DNA of 44,915 nucleotides from Planctomycetota bacterium (lineage in GTDB: Bacteria > Planctomycetota > Planctomycetia > Pirellulales > Pirellulaceae): assembly GCA_029979005.1 (NCBI GenBank), contig JAPOIJ010000018.1:1-44915 (forward strand), given 5' to 3'. How positions within the stretch are numbered: the stretch's first letter is position 1; each line of letters opens with the position of its first letter. A program made the position numbers and the translations under genes. A model generated the notes under the pieces. It ran no database searches. It was not told the DNA's origin and saw only the letters and a list, made by a program, of their open reading frames with translations. Below, piece by piece: positions 35,028 to 44,109 of the stretch.

Positions 35028-36587
35028 TTATCTACCGACGTTTATCCGTAACAGCCAATTCAGGATTTTCTGATTCATTGGCGTTAGTTTTGTCTTGTTA
35101 TATTGGTCACCAAGTTTCCGAATTGCATCCGCGTAAGTTGGATAGGGGTGAATGGTTGCCCCGATTTTAGAAAGTCCAATTTTACTGGTGATCGCAATGG
35201 TAACCTCGGAAATTAAGTCGCCGGCATGGTCTGCGACAATGGTAGCTCCGACAATTTGGTCGGTGCCTTTTCGCGTGTGGACTTTAACAAAGCCTTCTTG
35301 AGTTGATTCGAGGATAGCACGGTCGAGATGTTCAAATGACTGAGTGAAGGTGTCAATCTTAATTGATTGCTCTTGCGCTTCTTGAGGGTAAAGACCGACG
35401 TGAGCAATCTCTGGGGATGTGTAGGTTGCCCGTGGGATTAGCAGTTGGCTTGCTTTCTTCCGGCCAATTGGTCCGATTGCAAACAGAGCATTTTGAATTA
35501 CGATCCGCGCCTGGAAGTCAGCAGCATGCGTAAATTTATACTTAGAACATATATCTCCAGCAGCAAAGATTTTTGGGTTGCTGGTTTGCATTGAATCATT
35601 AACGACAATGCCCTGATCGTTATATTTGACCTTAGCTGATTCAAGGTTTAGGTTCTCAAGATTGGGTGTTCGCCCTACCGCGATTAAAAGTTGGTCAACG
35701 GTGGTTTCGAATGGAGTGGCATTGTCACTCTTGAGTCCGCGCACCAGAATTCCGTTTTCTGTTTTTTCGAGGGTTAGGTTATTCGATTTGAGGAATAAGC
35801 TAATTTTCTCTTTTTCAAATTGGTCTTGCAGGACCCTTGCTGCATCCGGCTCCTCTCGACTGAGGATATTGGGTCCTCGTTCAAAGAGCGATACCCGACT
35901 GCCGAATCTTGCAAAGCACTGGGCGATTTCGCAACCGATTGGCCCTCCGCCAATGACGCCAAATCGTGGTGGTAATTCGGTCAGGGAGAATAAAGTTTCG
36001 TTGGTTAAGAAGTCAACCTGATCGAGCCCCGGGATCTCCGGAATTTTAGCTCGAGCTCCCGACGCGATCACTGCCTTTTTAAATTTTAATTGTGTTGGTG
36101 ATTCGCTGGTTGATTGAATCGAGATCGTTTGATCGTCGACAAAACTCCCTTGTCCAAAAAAAACATCAACCCCCAACTCCGCGAATCGTTTTGCTGAATC
36201 TACGGGGCTAATTTGAGAACGCTGTCGTCGCATTCTCTCCATGACCTCTGAAAAGTCGATGTCGGGGTTGCCGGCATTGGCAAAGCCCATTTTTTTAGCT
36301 CGCTGGCCAATGGCTGCAAGGCGTGCTGCTGCAATCAGACTTTTAGATGGAACGCATCCGACATTGAGGCAATCGCCTCCCATTAACTCGCGTTCAATCA
36401 ATGCAACACGCGCTCCGAGGCCTGCCGCCGCCGCCGCGGTTACAAGTCCGGCAGTACCCGCACCAATTATTACCAAATGGTAGTTAGAAGCGGGCGACGG
36501 GTTCTTCCAATCGGGAGGATGTACATTTGATTCGAGGTGCCGATTGTGTTCGTCGAAAGGAATTAATTGCGGAAGTTGATTGACCAT
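35028..36587 (-). CDS. Pyridine nucleotide-disulfide oxidoreductase (class I, MerA/Lpd-like)
   Basis: 519 residues, ATG start preceded by AAGG. Residues ~1-35 are an unrelated extension. The FAD-binding motif GAGTAG (42-47) and the redox disulfide GGDCLNVGC with Cys73 and Cys78 are clear. The NAD(P) motif GGGPIGCE, AAGDIC and the C-terminal HPYPTYADAI with His480 complete the family pattern. Homologues are often called mercuric reductase, but there is no HMA domain and no C-terminal Cys pair, so mercury reduction is not supported. It is more likely a general flavin disulfide reductase. Next to the sulfatase, with 97 bp between. Confidence 0.9.
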   Translation of the reverse strand: MVNQLPQLIPFDEHNRHLESNVHPPDWKNPSPASNYHLVIIGAGTAGLVTAAAAAGLGARVALIERELMGGDCLNVGCVPSKSLIAAARLAAIGQRAKKMGFANAGNPDIDFSEVMERMRRQRSQISPVDSAKRFAELGVDVFFGQGSFVDDQTISIQSTSESPTQLKFKKAVIASGARAKIPEIPGLDQVDFLTNETLFSLTELPPRFGVIGGGPIGCEIAQCFARFGSRVSLFERGPNILSREEPDAARVLQDQFEKEKISLFLKSNNLTLEKTENGILVRGLKSDNATPFETTVDQLLIAVGRTPNLENLNLESAKVKYNDQGIVVNDSMQTSNPKIFAAGDICSKYKFTHAADFQARIVIQNALFAIGPIGRKKASQLLIPRATYTSPEIAHVGLYPQEAQEQSIKIDTFTQSFEHLDRAILESTQEGFVKVHTRKGTDQIVGATIVADHAGDLISEVTIAITSKIGLSKIGATIHPYPTYADAIRKLGDQYNKTKLTPMNQKILNWLLRINVGR

Positions 36588-36812
36588 GAATTAACCTTAG
36601 AAAGTGGGCAGACATGTAGTCTAACGAGTTTTGAAGAGACTCCACAGGACTGGCCGGAGCGAGGCGACTGGGCGAACTAGATGACCGGGGCTGGTCTTTG
36701 GGTTGGACTGTTCGGAACCTGATTAGAAAACTAAAATAATCAATTCAAATGATGGAAACCAAGATTTTATCGTGGTCTAACTCCAGTTTGCTTCGTTATT
36801 GATTTGTGCAAG

Positions 36813-38141
36813 ATGATTGAAAAACAAGAATTGCCACGCCAGATTGGCGCTGTCGGCGCCGTTATGTTGGGGCTGGGATCCATTTTAGGGACAGGTGTGT
36901 TTGTCAGCATCGGTATTGCAAGTGGCGTTTGCGGAGTGAATATAATTTGGGCGATCTTCATTGCTGGCGGAGTTGCTATCTGCAATGGTCTGAGTAGCGC
37001 TCAATTAGCCGCCGTTCACCCAGTGAGTGGTGGAACTTATGAGTACGGTTATCGCTGGCTTTCCCCTTCTATGGGGTTTGCTGCTGGTTGGTTGTTTCTT
37101 TGTGCAAAATCAGCTTCGGCAGCGACTGCAGCCTTAGGCTTGTCTGGTTATCTAGCTTCCCTGAGAGGCCATTCGGTGAATCAAGCCGAAGGACTGGCTT
37201 ACACTGGCAGCGTTTTCGGAGGGCTCCTCATTCTCGCCGGCATCACGGTAATAGTGATAATGGGGATTCGCCGCACGGCCAGAATTAACACAGTGATCGT
37301 CTGTCTCACTCTTGTTTCATTGATGGTTCTAGTTGTGGCTGGATTTTGGGTTAAGGGGGACATGAGTTTCGTGCCGACATCGGGATCGGTTGGGCTCTTT
37401 CCATCGGGAGCGGAAGACGATTCGTGGTATTCGTTGCTGTCCGCTGCGGCACTTATGTTCGTTGCTTATACAGGTTATGGACGGATTGCGACGATGGGAG
37501 AAGAGGTGGTTGATCCTCGCAGAATTATACCACGGGCTATGATCATCACTCTTGTAATTGCGATGTTGGTTTATGTTCTTGTTGCCTGGGTCGGCATTGC
37601 GACCGTTGGGGCTGTCGAGCTGAGTGAGGCGACCGGGAAATGGGCAGCACCTCTTTTCAGGGTAGCTGAGTCGACGGGGATGTCATGGGTCGTTGCATTA
37701 GTGAGTGTCGGTGGGATTACGGCTATGCTTGGCGTAATGTTAAACCTTGTCCTTGGGTTGTCTCGTGTTGTTCTCGCGATGGCTCGCCGATCTGATTTGC
37801 CAACTTCGCTCGCGTTAATTAATCATCGTGGAGTGCCGCTACGGGCGGCCTTGACAGTTACTGCGGTGATCGCCGCCCTCATTTTTATTGGTGACGTTAA
37901 ATTGGCGTGGTCATTCAGTGCGACGACGGTTTTGATTTACTACGCGCTGACCAATTTGTGCGCTATCCGCGTTGACTCTGCCGAGCGAATTTTTCCGGTG
38001 GGATTTGCCTGGTTGGGCTTGGCGGGATGTTGCGGATTGGTTTTGTTTATCCCTTGGGAAATGCTCGTTGCCGTCGCGGGCTTAATTGGTTTGGGGATGT
38101 TATTACGGTGGTTGAAGCAATCAATCGTTTGCAAATCTTAG
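36813..38141 (+). CDS. APC-family amino acid permease
   Basis: 442 residues from ATG 36813; a TTG at 36804 also opens the frame. About 12 hydrophobic helices span the protein. The first carries the APC hallmark LGSILGTGVFVSIG, the unwound substrate-binding segment. VHPVSGGTYEYGYRWLSP and the GYGRIATMGEEVVDPRR region in helix 6 are also typical. It should be a cation- or substrate-coupled amino acid or amine transporter in the inner membrane. The substrate is not predictable. It stands alone, divergent from the flavin reductase gene and convergent with the DinB gene. Confidence 0.9.
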   Translation: MIEKQELPRQIGAVGAVMLGLGSILGTGVFVSIGIASGVCGVNIIWAIFIAGGVAICNGLSSAQLAAVHPVSGGTYEYGYRWLSPSMGFAAGWLFLCAKSASAATAALGLSGYLASLRGHSVNQAEGLAYTGSVFGGLLILAGITVIVIMGIRRTARINTVIVCLTLVSLMVLVVAGFWVKGDMSFVPTSGSVGLFPSGAEDDSWYSLLSAAALMFVAYTGYGRIATMGEEVVDPRRIIPRAMIITLVIAMLVYVLVAWVGIATVGAVELSEATGKWAAPLFRVAESTGMSWVVALVSVGGITAMLGVMLNLVLGLSRVVLAMARRSDLPTSLALINHRGVPLRAALTVTAVIAALIFIGDVKLAWSFSATTVLIYYALTNLCAIRVDSAERIFPVGFAWLGLAGCCGLVLFIPWEMLVAVAGLIGLGMLLRWLKQSIVCKS

Positions 38142-38180
38142 GCTGGGCGCAGCTGGCGACAAAAATTAGCTCGTTCAATT

Positions 38181-38702
38181 TTAAGCGTTGATTCGCTTTT
38201 TGATAATTTCCAGATGGTAGCGTACATGTCCAGCTAGAATAAACAGATTGGCTCTCGCTGAGACGGGGTTGTCAGAGGCGATACCCATATTGGTCATCGA
38301 GGCCGTCGGCAAGCGATCACACAGCAGACTGTTGGCCATCCGCAAATGTTCGAATTCTTCGAGCAGATGGGGCATGGGAATGGTCGAGTAGTCGATAGCT
38401 GCCACATACTTGTTTTGGTCAATTCCGGGAATTGGTGTTGGGTCACCAACTGCAATTCGATTTAAGCGATGGCTGAAAATTCTTTCGCAATCTATTAGGT
38501 GACCGACTACCTGCTTGAGAGTCCAAGTGTAGGGTTCGTGTAGGCAATTGACTTCTGCGTCTGAGAGAGGGTTGAGTAGTTTTCTCAATTCGACCGGTTG
38601 GTCAGTAAATTCGACCGGTAATTTTTCAGGATCAACAAGTGAGATGTATTTCCCATAAAATTGATGATACTCACCAAGTGGGGGGGCTGAATTGAATTTC
38701 AT
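38181..38702 (-). CDS. DinB-like four-helix metalloprotein
   Basis: About 173 residues from ATG 38702; the frame opens further upstream at 38780, but the extra 26 residues do not resemble the family. The start LGEYHQFYGKYISLV and the metal-site helix TLKQVVGHLIDCERIFSHRL are typical of planctomycete DinB_2 proteins. The C-terminal HVRYHLEII supplies two more histidines. The DinB fold is related to bacillithiol/mycothiol transferases, but functions of most members are unknown. It is downstream of the IclR gene on the same strand with 150 bp between. Confidence 0.85.
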   Translation of the reverse strand: MKFNSAPPLGEYHQFYGKYISLVDPEKLPVEFTDQPVELRKLLNPLSDAEVNCLHEPYTWTLKQVVGHLIDCERIFSHRLNRIAVGDPTPIPGIDQNKYVAAIDYSTIPMPHLLEEFEHLRMANSLLCDRLPTASMTNMGIASDNPVSARANLFILAGHVRYHLEIIKKRINA

Positions 38703-38852
38703 TAATAAATCCACAAAATAGATTTGCGAGACCGCAAGCAAATGTTGTTTGTTTGGCGCATAGATTTGAGTCAAGCGCATCGAGGTTGAGAATCTAGACT
38801 AGAGGGAAGGCAATTGCGTGAATCGCGGTCACTCAATGAAAGCTTCCCGCAA

Positions 38853-39767
38853 TTATTTGACTTGAGCACAACCTAGTTTTTGCATGATTCGGTCTCGACA
38901 CTCTAGAAGCGGTTCCAAATATTCATCGCGGTCTGCTTTGAGGCGATAGATCGGTACGCTAATGCTAACTCCAGCGGCTGGTTGACCGTTGCGATCAAAA
39001 ATACAAGTTGCAAAACACTGGATTTCAAGATCGCTTTCCTGGTGAGAAGTTGCATAGCCATTTTTGCGGATTTTTTCAAATTCGGCGAGTAAATCATTGC
39101 GGTCGGTGATCGTGAAATCAGTCAGCCTCCGCATGTCCATTGAATCAACGACACGCACTCGCTCTTCTTCTGACAAAAACGCAATGAGGCATTTACCAAC
39201 GGCACTTGCATGACAGGGAACACGTGCCCCGACTGTCGAGGCAATTCGCACTGCATGGGGTGTGTCTTTTTTGTAGATGTAAACGAGGTCGTTGCTGCTT
39301 CGAATTGCGAGATGCACCGTTTCCTGCGTTTGAGCACTTAACAAGCTCATCTCGGGTGCAGCAATTTTTGCCAAATCATTTTGAGCCAGTGCACGCCCTG
39401 CTAACTGAAGCGTTCGCGCACCAACGGCGTAAGTTTTATTGGGTCGGAGCTCAACCATATCCTCAGCCGCGAGTGCTTTTAAGAGTCGATGCAGTGTGGG
39501 GCGAGGCAAATTGCTTTGTCGAACCAGCATTGAAATGGATGGAGGTTGTTCGGAGTCCGCAATCATCTGCAAATTCGCAATGCTTTTTGAAAAAGCCGCT
39601 GCGCCTTTGACTGCGTTGGTTGCCAGGCTGGTTTTACGAGGTTCGATGGTCACATTGGTTACGCTGTCGTCGGTAGAGTTTGTTCCTCCACTGGCTTCCG
39701 GATTGTCTAGGAATTGACTTGTAACTTTAGTTGGGGCGGTCTCTTTGACTTGTGATGATTGGCTCAT
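38853..39767 (-). CDS. IclR-family transcriptional regulator
   Basis: 304 residues; ATG at 39767 has a good site GAGGTGA (39772-39778). The first ~55 residues are a Ser/Thr-rich, low-complexity extension. Residues ~60-115 are the winged helix-turn-helix (SISMLVRQSNLPRPTLHRLLKAL). Residues ~125-300 are the effector domain, with TVGARVPCHASAVGKCLIAFL and CFATCIFDRNGQPAAGVSIS, the classical IclR landmarks. It controls a metabolic operon that is not obvious here. The perfect inverted repeat at 39859-39888, 92 bp upstream of its start, is a candidate operator. Confidence 0.92.
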   Translation of the reverse strand: MSQSSQVKETAPTKVTSQFLDNPEASGGTNSTDDSVTNVTIEPRKTSLATNAVKGAAAFSKSIANLQMIADSEQPPSISMLVRQSNLPRPTLHRLLKALAAEDMVELRPNKTYAVGARTLQLAGRALAQNDLAKIAAPEMSLLSAQTQETVHLAIRSSNDLVYIYKKDTPHAVRIASTVGARVPCHASAVGKCLIAFLSEEERVRVVDSMDMRRLTDFTITDRNDLLAEFEKIRKNGYATSHQESDLEIQCFATCIFDRNGQPAAGVSISVPIYRLKADRDEYLEPLLECRDRIMQKLGCAQVK

Positions 39768-39824
39768 AATTTCACCTCACGAATGTTTAATGAAAGATTT
39801 TGGAACTTTATAAGGAGAAGAGTT

Positions 39825-39842
39825 GTGATTCAACGGGGGTAA
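39825..39842 (+). CDS. Possible five-codon leader ORF
   Basis: GTG ATT CAA CGG GGG TAA (MIQRG), with a perfect AAGGAG (39812-39817) 7 nt upstream. It is followed by a small stem (39835-39842 with 39848-39855, one G-T pair) and then the strong hairpin at 39859-39888. This is a leader-like arrangement for the M1 peptidase gene, but it could be chance. Confidence 0.2.
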   Translation: MIQRG

Positions 39843-39858
39843 TCAGTTTACCTCCCTG

Positions 39859-39888
39859 CCACCATTTGAACAACAGTTCAAATGGTGG
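39859..39888. promoter_or_regulatory. Perfect 13-bp inverted repeat (IclR operator or attenuator-like hairpin)
   Basis: CCACCATTTGAAC and GTTCAAATGGTGG flank a 4-nt AACA spacer with no mismatch. It is followed by AGTTTTTCGATTTTT on the plus strand, which resembles an intrinsic terminator. No plus-strand gene ends upstream of it, so termination of a coding operon is not its role. Between the IclR gene and the M1 peptidase gene it could be an operator (IclR proteins bind palindromes) or a transcription attenuator before the peptidase. Confidence 0.7.
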
Positions 39889-40049
39889 AGTTTTTCGATT
39901 TTTGTACGATTCGGTGGTTGCGGGCCTAATTTGGTCAGGATTTTGGTTAGCAATCGGAGAGATGTTGATTTGCGGGGAGGGATATCAAGGGGGCGGCGTT
40001 ACAATTGGGGCATTAATGAACTTGGATTTATACGGACGGATAGGTGGCC

Positions 40050-41711
40050 ATGCGCGCTTGTAGATTGTTGTTTTTGATGCTGTTTCTAAATTCGATTTCT
40101 TGGGGAGCGTTTGCACAGACCGATACGGGAGTGACTGAACAGCGAGCCGTCGAGCTCCGCGGAACGGTAACTGCCGAACGGGCGTGGTGGGACCTACGAC
40201 GTTATGACTTGAAAATAAAAGTTGATCCTGAAGCAAAAACGATCGAAGGTACGAATGAAATTACATTTGTCCCTGTGAGTCCGGGCAGGCGGCTTCAAAT
40301 TGATTTGCAGGCGCCCCTGAAGATCGAGTGGGTCAAAACGGGTGAAAAGGTCCTAGACTTTGTTCAAGAGGGCAATGCGTATTTCGTTGAATTCGAGAAA
40401 GAATTGACTGTCGGTAAAGCTAGTTCAGTTGTTGTTAAATACAGTGGTCAACCAATCGTCGCTAAAAATCCTCCATGGAGTGGAGGTGTGTCTTGGCAGA
40501 AAGATGAAAAAGGAAATCACTTTATTGCAACGTCCTGTCAGGGAATTGGAGCGAGCGTTTGGTGGCCGAATAAAGACCATGGATATGACGAGCCCGATCA
40601 GGGAATGTCAATTCAGATAACTGTTCCCGAGAATTTAGTTGCAGTTTCAAACGGCCGTCTTAAGGAAAGGTCACACAATCAAACGAGCAAGACGCGGACT
40701 TTTTTGTGGGAAGTCACCAATCCGATTAATAACTATGGCGTTAATATGAACATTGGAAACTACGTCAATTTCTCAGAAACTTTTTCGGGTGAAGGGGGAG
40801 ATTTAGATGTTGATTACTGGGTTCTCGATCATCAACGCGAGACTGCCAAAAAACACTTTAAGGAAGCGCCGAGGACCTTGCGAGCTTTCGAACACTGGTT
40901 TGGGCAGTACCCATTTTATGAAGACAGCTACAAATTAGTTGTTGTTCCTTATTTAGGTATGGAACATCAGAGTTCAGTAACCTACGGCAACGGATTCAAA
41001 AATGGTTATCGCGGTCGAGACCTTAGCGCGACTGGCGTTGGCTTAAAATTTGATTTTATTATTGTCCATGAGTCAGGGCATGAGTGGTTCGGTAACAACA
41101 TCTCGATGAAGGATGCTGCAGACATGTGGATCCATGAGAGTTTCACAAACTATTCGGAGAATTTATTTGTCGAATATCACTTTACTGAAAAAGAAGCTCA
41201 AGACTACGTTATCGGTTGTCGAAAATTGGTCAGAAATGACTCGCCAATTATTGGTGAGTACGACGTGAATGGCCGCGGTTCGTCTGGGGATATGTACTAC
41301 AAGGGTGGTAATATGCTGCATTCGATCCGGCACACTATCGATGACGACAAAAAGTGGCGCAGTATCCTGCGAGGGCTGAACAAGAAATTTTGGCATCAAA
41401 CCGTGGGAACCCGGGAAATTGAGTCGTACATTAGTAAGGAATCCGGGATTGATTTTGGCTTGTTTTTCGATCAGTACTTAAGAACTACCCAAATACCAGT
41501 GTTGGAGTATCAGATCGATGGAAATCGACTTGAGTATCAGTATCAAAACGTCGTTCCAGGTTACGCTTATCCCGTTAGAGTTCGGATAAACGGAGAGATT
41601 GTCTCATTAAAGCCAACCGAGGAAATGCAAGAAATACGGCGAGACGAACCAATTAAGACGTTCGTTGTTGATCGAAACTTTTTCGTCAATTCCAAACCGC
41701 GAGGGGAGTAA
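40050..41711 (+). CDS. Secreted M1-family metallopeptidase
   Basis: 553 residues from ATG 40050; GTG 40044 is the frame start. A signal peptide ends near WGAFAQ. Residues ~40-235 form the aminopeptidase-N beta domain. In the catalytic domain the zinc motif HESGH (342-346, counted from GTG) is followed 18 residues later by Glu365, giving HExxH-x18-E. The usual substrate-binding GAMEN is replaced by GMEH. A C-terminal ~70-residue beta segment ends the chain, which is short for the family (~550 against ~850), because the helical C-domain is absent. It should be a periplasmic aminopeptidase. Possibly controlled by the IclR gene, its divergent neighbour. Confidence 0.9.
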   Translation: MRACRLLFLMLFLNSISWGAFAQTDTGVTEQRAVELRGTVTAERAWWDLRRYDLKIKVDPEAKTIEGTNEITFVPVSPGRRLQIDLQAPLKIEWVKTGEKVLDFVQEGNAYFVEFEKELTVGKASSVVVKYSGQPIVAKNPPWSGGVSWQKDEKGNHFIATSCQGIGASVWWPNKDHGYDEPDQGMSIQITVPENLVAVSNGRLKERSHNQTSKTRTFLWEVTNPINNYGVNMNIGNYVNFSETFSGEGGDLDVDYWVLDHQRETAKKHFKEAPRTLRAFEHWFGQYPFYEDSYKLVVVPYLGMEHQSSVTYGNGFKNGYRGRDLSATGVGLKFDFIIVHESGHEWFGNNISMKDAADMWIHESFTNYSENLFVEYHFTEKEAQDYVIGCRKLVRNDSPIIGEYDVNGRGSSGDMYYKGGNMLHSIRHTIDDDKKWRSILRGLNKKFWHQTVGTREIESYISKESGIDFGLFFDQYLRTTQIPVLEYQIDGNRLEYQYQNVVPGYAYPVRVRINGEIVSLKPTEEMQEIRRDEPIKTFVVDRNFFVNSKPRGE

Positions 41712-41759
41712 GGCTTCCTAGTACATTGTGGAGTTTAGCCGGAATCAGCCGCGACAATG

Positions 41760-41987
41760 CTAATTAAGAGAGGCAATCAAAGAAGAGTTGACACTTTTAC
41801 TTTGAGAACTAGCAAAGTCATGGGCGGTCAGCTCATACAAATCGCCAACTTCGCAGTAGTCCGGCTGTAGTGTAAATTCTACAAATTGTTCGGTTTCCTT
41901 GCCGTTAAGCATCAACTCAAACACTACGTTAACGAGAAAACTTCCATCGGAAGTCTGTTCGATTCGTCTGCATATCAGTTGAAGCAT
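41760..41987 (-). CDS. Small hypothetical protein
   Basis: 75 residues from ATG 41987, with GGAG (41997-42000 on the complement) 9 nt upstream. The family is not known to me. The sequence alternates hydrophobic and polar residues in its first half, in a beta-rich manner (MLQLICRRIEQ, FLVNVVFELM), and ends in a Ser-rich tail. No signal or membrane segment. It converges with the M1 peptidase gene across 48 bp. The coding-like start site is the main support, so a chance frame remains possible. Confidence 0.5.
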   Translation of the reverse strand: MLQLICRRIEQTSDGSFLVNVVFELMLNGKETEQFVEFTLQPDYCEVGDLYELTAHDFASSQSKSVNSSLIASLN

Positions 41988-42475
41988 GGAAGGGATCTCC
42001 GTTAGCAAGTGGTAGGAGCAGGGTGCGGTTCTTAGATTGCTGCAGTCGTCCGTTTCCTCAGAGTGAAGTACTCAATCTAAGGAGGCTGAGACACCGAAAA
42101 GACTCAGAGTTCTCGTCGTCATTTTCGTGCCAGAAGTACAACTAAAAAACCGTTTGACAGTCAATAATGCAACTAAATTGCAAAAGGGTCAAGGAATTGT
42201 TTCAGACTTAAACCGATTGTTACGGTTCGATACATTGCTGGGGATAGCTCCCTTCAGGACGTTCATTCCTTGGGTGGGCTAACCGCGCTGGTTTTCGCAA
42301 AAAAAATATTGAGTTAGGCTTAAGTAGGTTTGGTCAGCGATGAGTTTCCCTGTAAATTCTCGCGTGAAAAAGAAAGTGATTACCGAACGACCGAATTAGA
42401 GACTTCCGGATTTGCCCTTGCAGTTACCTCAGCAAGTGGGGAAAGGGGAAGGAATTTCGTTCCCCCTGAAACACG
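41988..42475. other. Intergenic region between the small protein and the DUF3050 gene
   Basis: 488 bp with no convincing gene. It includes TTGACAGTCAA (an 11-bp dyad that contains a TTGACA-like hexamer) near 42154, with no good -10 partner at the normal distance. I see no terminator hairpin or tRNA. Short plus-strand frames near 42412 have no ribosome-binding site. Confidence 0.5.
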
Positions 42476-43288
42476 CTAGGTTTGTAATCTCAGGGATGCC
42501 TGACGTAAACCACTTGTTTTTAATTGCTGATGCATCCCATCCCACAAGCAGAGCCGCGCCTGCAATGCGTCCTTTGCTGCCAGCTCAGCGAGGTGCCAAT
42601 TGACCGAACTGTTTCCGCAAAGTGATTCAATCATTCGTTCGGCCATCGGGCCGTGTTCTTCGGAATCCAGTTCGATGTGACGATTCAAGTAGTAGCGAAA
42701 GTTATCGAGTTTTCCATGATTTTGTAAGTTTAATTGATCGACAATTCTCTCGAAAATTGCCGGTAGCAAGTCCTCTCTACCGAATGTGAAAGCCGCGGCA
42801 ATACGAACTGTTTGATTCGATTCGATTGTCGAAAATGTACTAGCTACAAATGTTTGCACCGGTAAAGGAGCATTGATTCGTCGCAGTGCTTCGCTTACAG
42901 CGACCCCTTCGCGAAGGAAGTTCAAAAAATCAGTGATTGACGAAACACTTGCCCCGCAGTCGGTCATCGACTGTAAGTACATTTCAAAGTGACTGCTGAA
43001 TGCTCCATCACTTCTTTGGTCGCTCTCTTCACCAAGGACGATCTCATTGATCAAACGCGTTGCTACTTTGTTTTCTGATGGCAGCCACGGTATTGCTGAC
43101 CCAGTGAGTTGCTGCTGAAGGCTTTTCAGCAAAGACATAAAATCCCAAACGGCAAAGACGTGATGTTCCATGAAGATCTGAAGGTCACGAAGTGTGTTGA
43201 TATCTTCATAAATTGCATGGTTGATCAAGGCTGTTCGCTGTACCTTTAGGTTCGCATTGATCTGCGCGATTTTGCTGCCGGTTGTCAT
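42476..43288 (-). CDS. DUF3050 protein, heme-oxygenase-like fold
   Basis: 270 residues. The opening MEHHVFAVWDFMSLLKSLQ region (near 39-57) is the clearest DUF3050 (PF11251) hallmark. Potential metal ligands are His42 or His43, a Glu in VLGEES, His in SSHFEMYL and the two His/Glu in NRHIELDSEEHG near the end, the pattern of a four-helix diiron centre. By fold this resembles the heme-oxygenase-like diiron oxidases, but no activity is established. It is divergent from the ICMT-like gene, across 176 bp, so a shared role is possible but unproven. Confidence 0.82.
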   Translation of the reverse strand: MTTGSKIAQINANLKVQRTALINHAIYEDINTLRDLQIFMEHHVFAVWDFMSLLKSLQQQLTGSAIPWLPSENKVATRLINEIVLGEESDQRSDGAFSSHFEMYLQSMTDCGASVSSITDFLNFLREGVAVSEALRRINAPLPVQTFVASTFSTIESNQTVRIAAAFTFGREDLLPAIFERIVDQLNLQNHGKLDNFRYYLNRHIELDSEEHGPMAERMIESLCGNSSVNWHLAELAAKDALQARLCLWDGMHQQLKTSGLRQASLRLQT

Positions 43289-43452
43289 TTGGAACTACTG
43301 TCAAGCTGTTTCTGATACTCTTGCGGTGAACCGAATATTTCTGGTGATTGTTAACTTATTTCTGCGGGATCGCGAAAGCACCCTAAAACCGATTTTTTAA
43401 TAATTTTGAAGACAAATCCCCCTGTTTGGGCGGTTCTGACGGGTCGTTGGCG

Positions 43453-43458
43453 AAGGAG
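43453..43458 (+). promoter_or_regulatory. Ribosome-binding site fixing the ICMT-like start
   Basis: AAGGAG lies 6 nt before the in-frame TTG at 43465. The frame opens earlier at 43426 with another TTG lacking such a site. Confidence 0.6.
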
Positions 43459-43464
43459 AGAGCG

Positions 43465-44109
43465 TTGCAGATCGATAAGTTCGAAATTGGATATTTTAAC
43501 GGCTGGCTTGTAGTGATCTATATCCTTCTTGTCAGCGTTTTTCTATTGGGCATTCTAAGGCCGCGACGAAAGGTTGAATGGAAGTCAGCTGGCGTTGCCC
43601 AGGCTTGGGTAATGGCGCTCTACGCAGAGATGTATGGCGTACCTCTTACTGCTTATTTTGTTATGGCGTGGGTCGGGCGGACGCAGGCAGATGCCGAAAA
43701 TCATTTCAATGGCCATCTCTGGCCAATTATTTTTTCTGTTCCCGAAGCTTATCTACGTCCAACGCAGATTTGGTTGACCTTCATCGGGCAACTGTTGATT
43801 GTTTCTGGTGGTTTGTTAGCAGTCATTGGCTGGCGGGAAATACATCGTGCGGTTGCATCAAATTCGTTAGCCCAAACTGGACTCTATCGCTTTATCCGCC
43901 ATCCGCAGTACACCGGTTTTTATTTATTTCTTATTGGCAGTGTAATAAACTGGCCAACTTTGCTTACGTTTTTTACCCTTCCAGTTTTGTGTTGGGTGTA
44001 TCGTCGGTTGGCGATTGCGGAGGAGCAGGACGCGTTAGAGACGTTTGGAACGGATTACCAGAAGTATATGCAAAGAACCGGTCGGTTCGTTCCGAAGTTT
44101 TTTGGCTAA
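43465..44109 (+). CDS. ICMT/PEMT-like membrane methyltransferase
   Basis: 214 residues from TTG 43465. Five or so hydrophobic helices are visible, the first at WLVVIYILLVSVFLLGIL. The C-terminal ICMT/PEMT catalytic pattern is clear: GLYRFIRHPQYTGFYLFLIG, then a double helix and EEQDALETFGTDYQKYMQRTGRFVP, which match the SAM-binding HPxYxG and the E-x2-L-x2-xFGxxYxxY motifs. Substrates of bacterial members include thiols, isoprenoid or lipid groups; here the substrate is unknown. It is upstream of the cupin gene by about 250 bp. Confidence 0.88.
   Translation: MQIDKFEIGYFNGWLVVIYILLVSVFLLGILRPRRKVEWKSAGVAQAWVMALYAEMYGVPLTAYFVMAWVGRTQADAENHFNGHLWPIIFSVPEAYLRPTQIWLTFIGQLLIVSGGLLAVIGWREIHRAVASNSLAQTGLYRFIRHPQYTGFYLFLIGSVINWPTLLTFFTLPVLCWVYRRLAIAEEQDALETFGTDYQKYMQRTGRFVPKFFG

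Noticed and set aside
35028-36587. Mercuric reductase (merA)
   Set aside because: The HMA domain and the C-terminal cysteine pair are missing, and no mer genes are nearby.
39800-40063. 87-residue plus-strand frame before the M1 peptidase
   Set aside because: TTG start without a ribosome-binding site; it runs through the perfect hairpin and overlaps the peptidase start.
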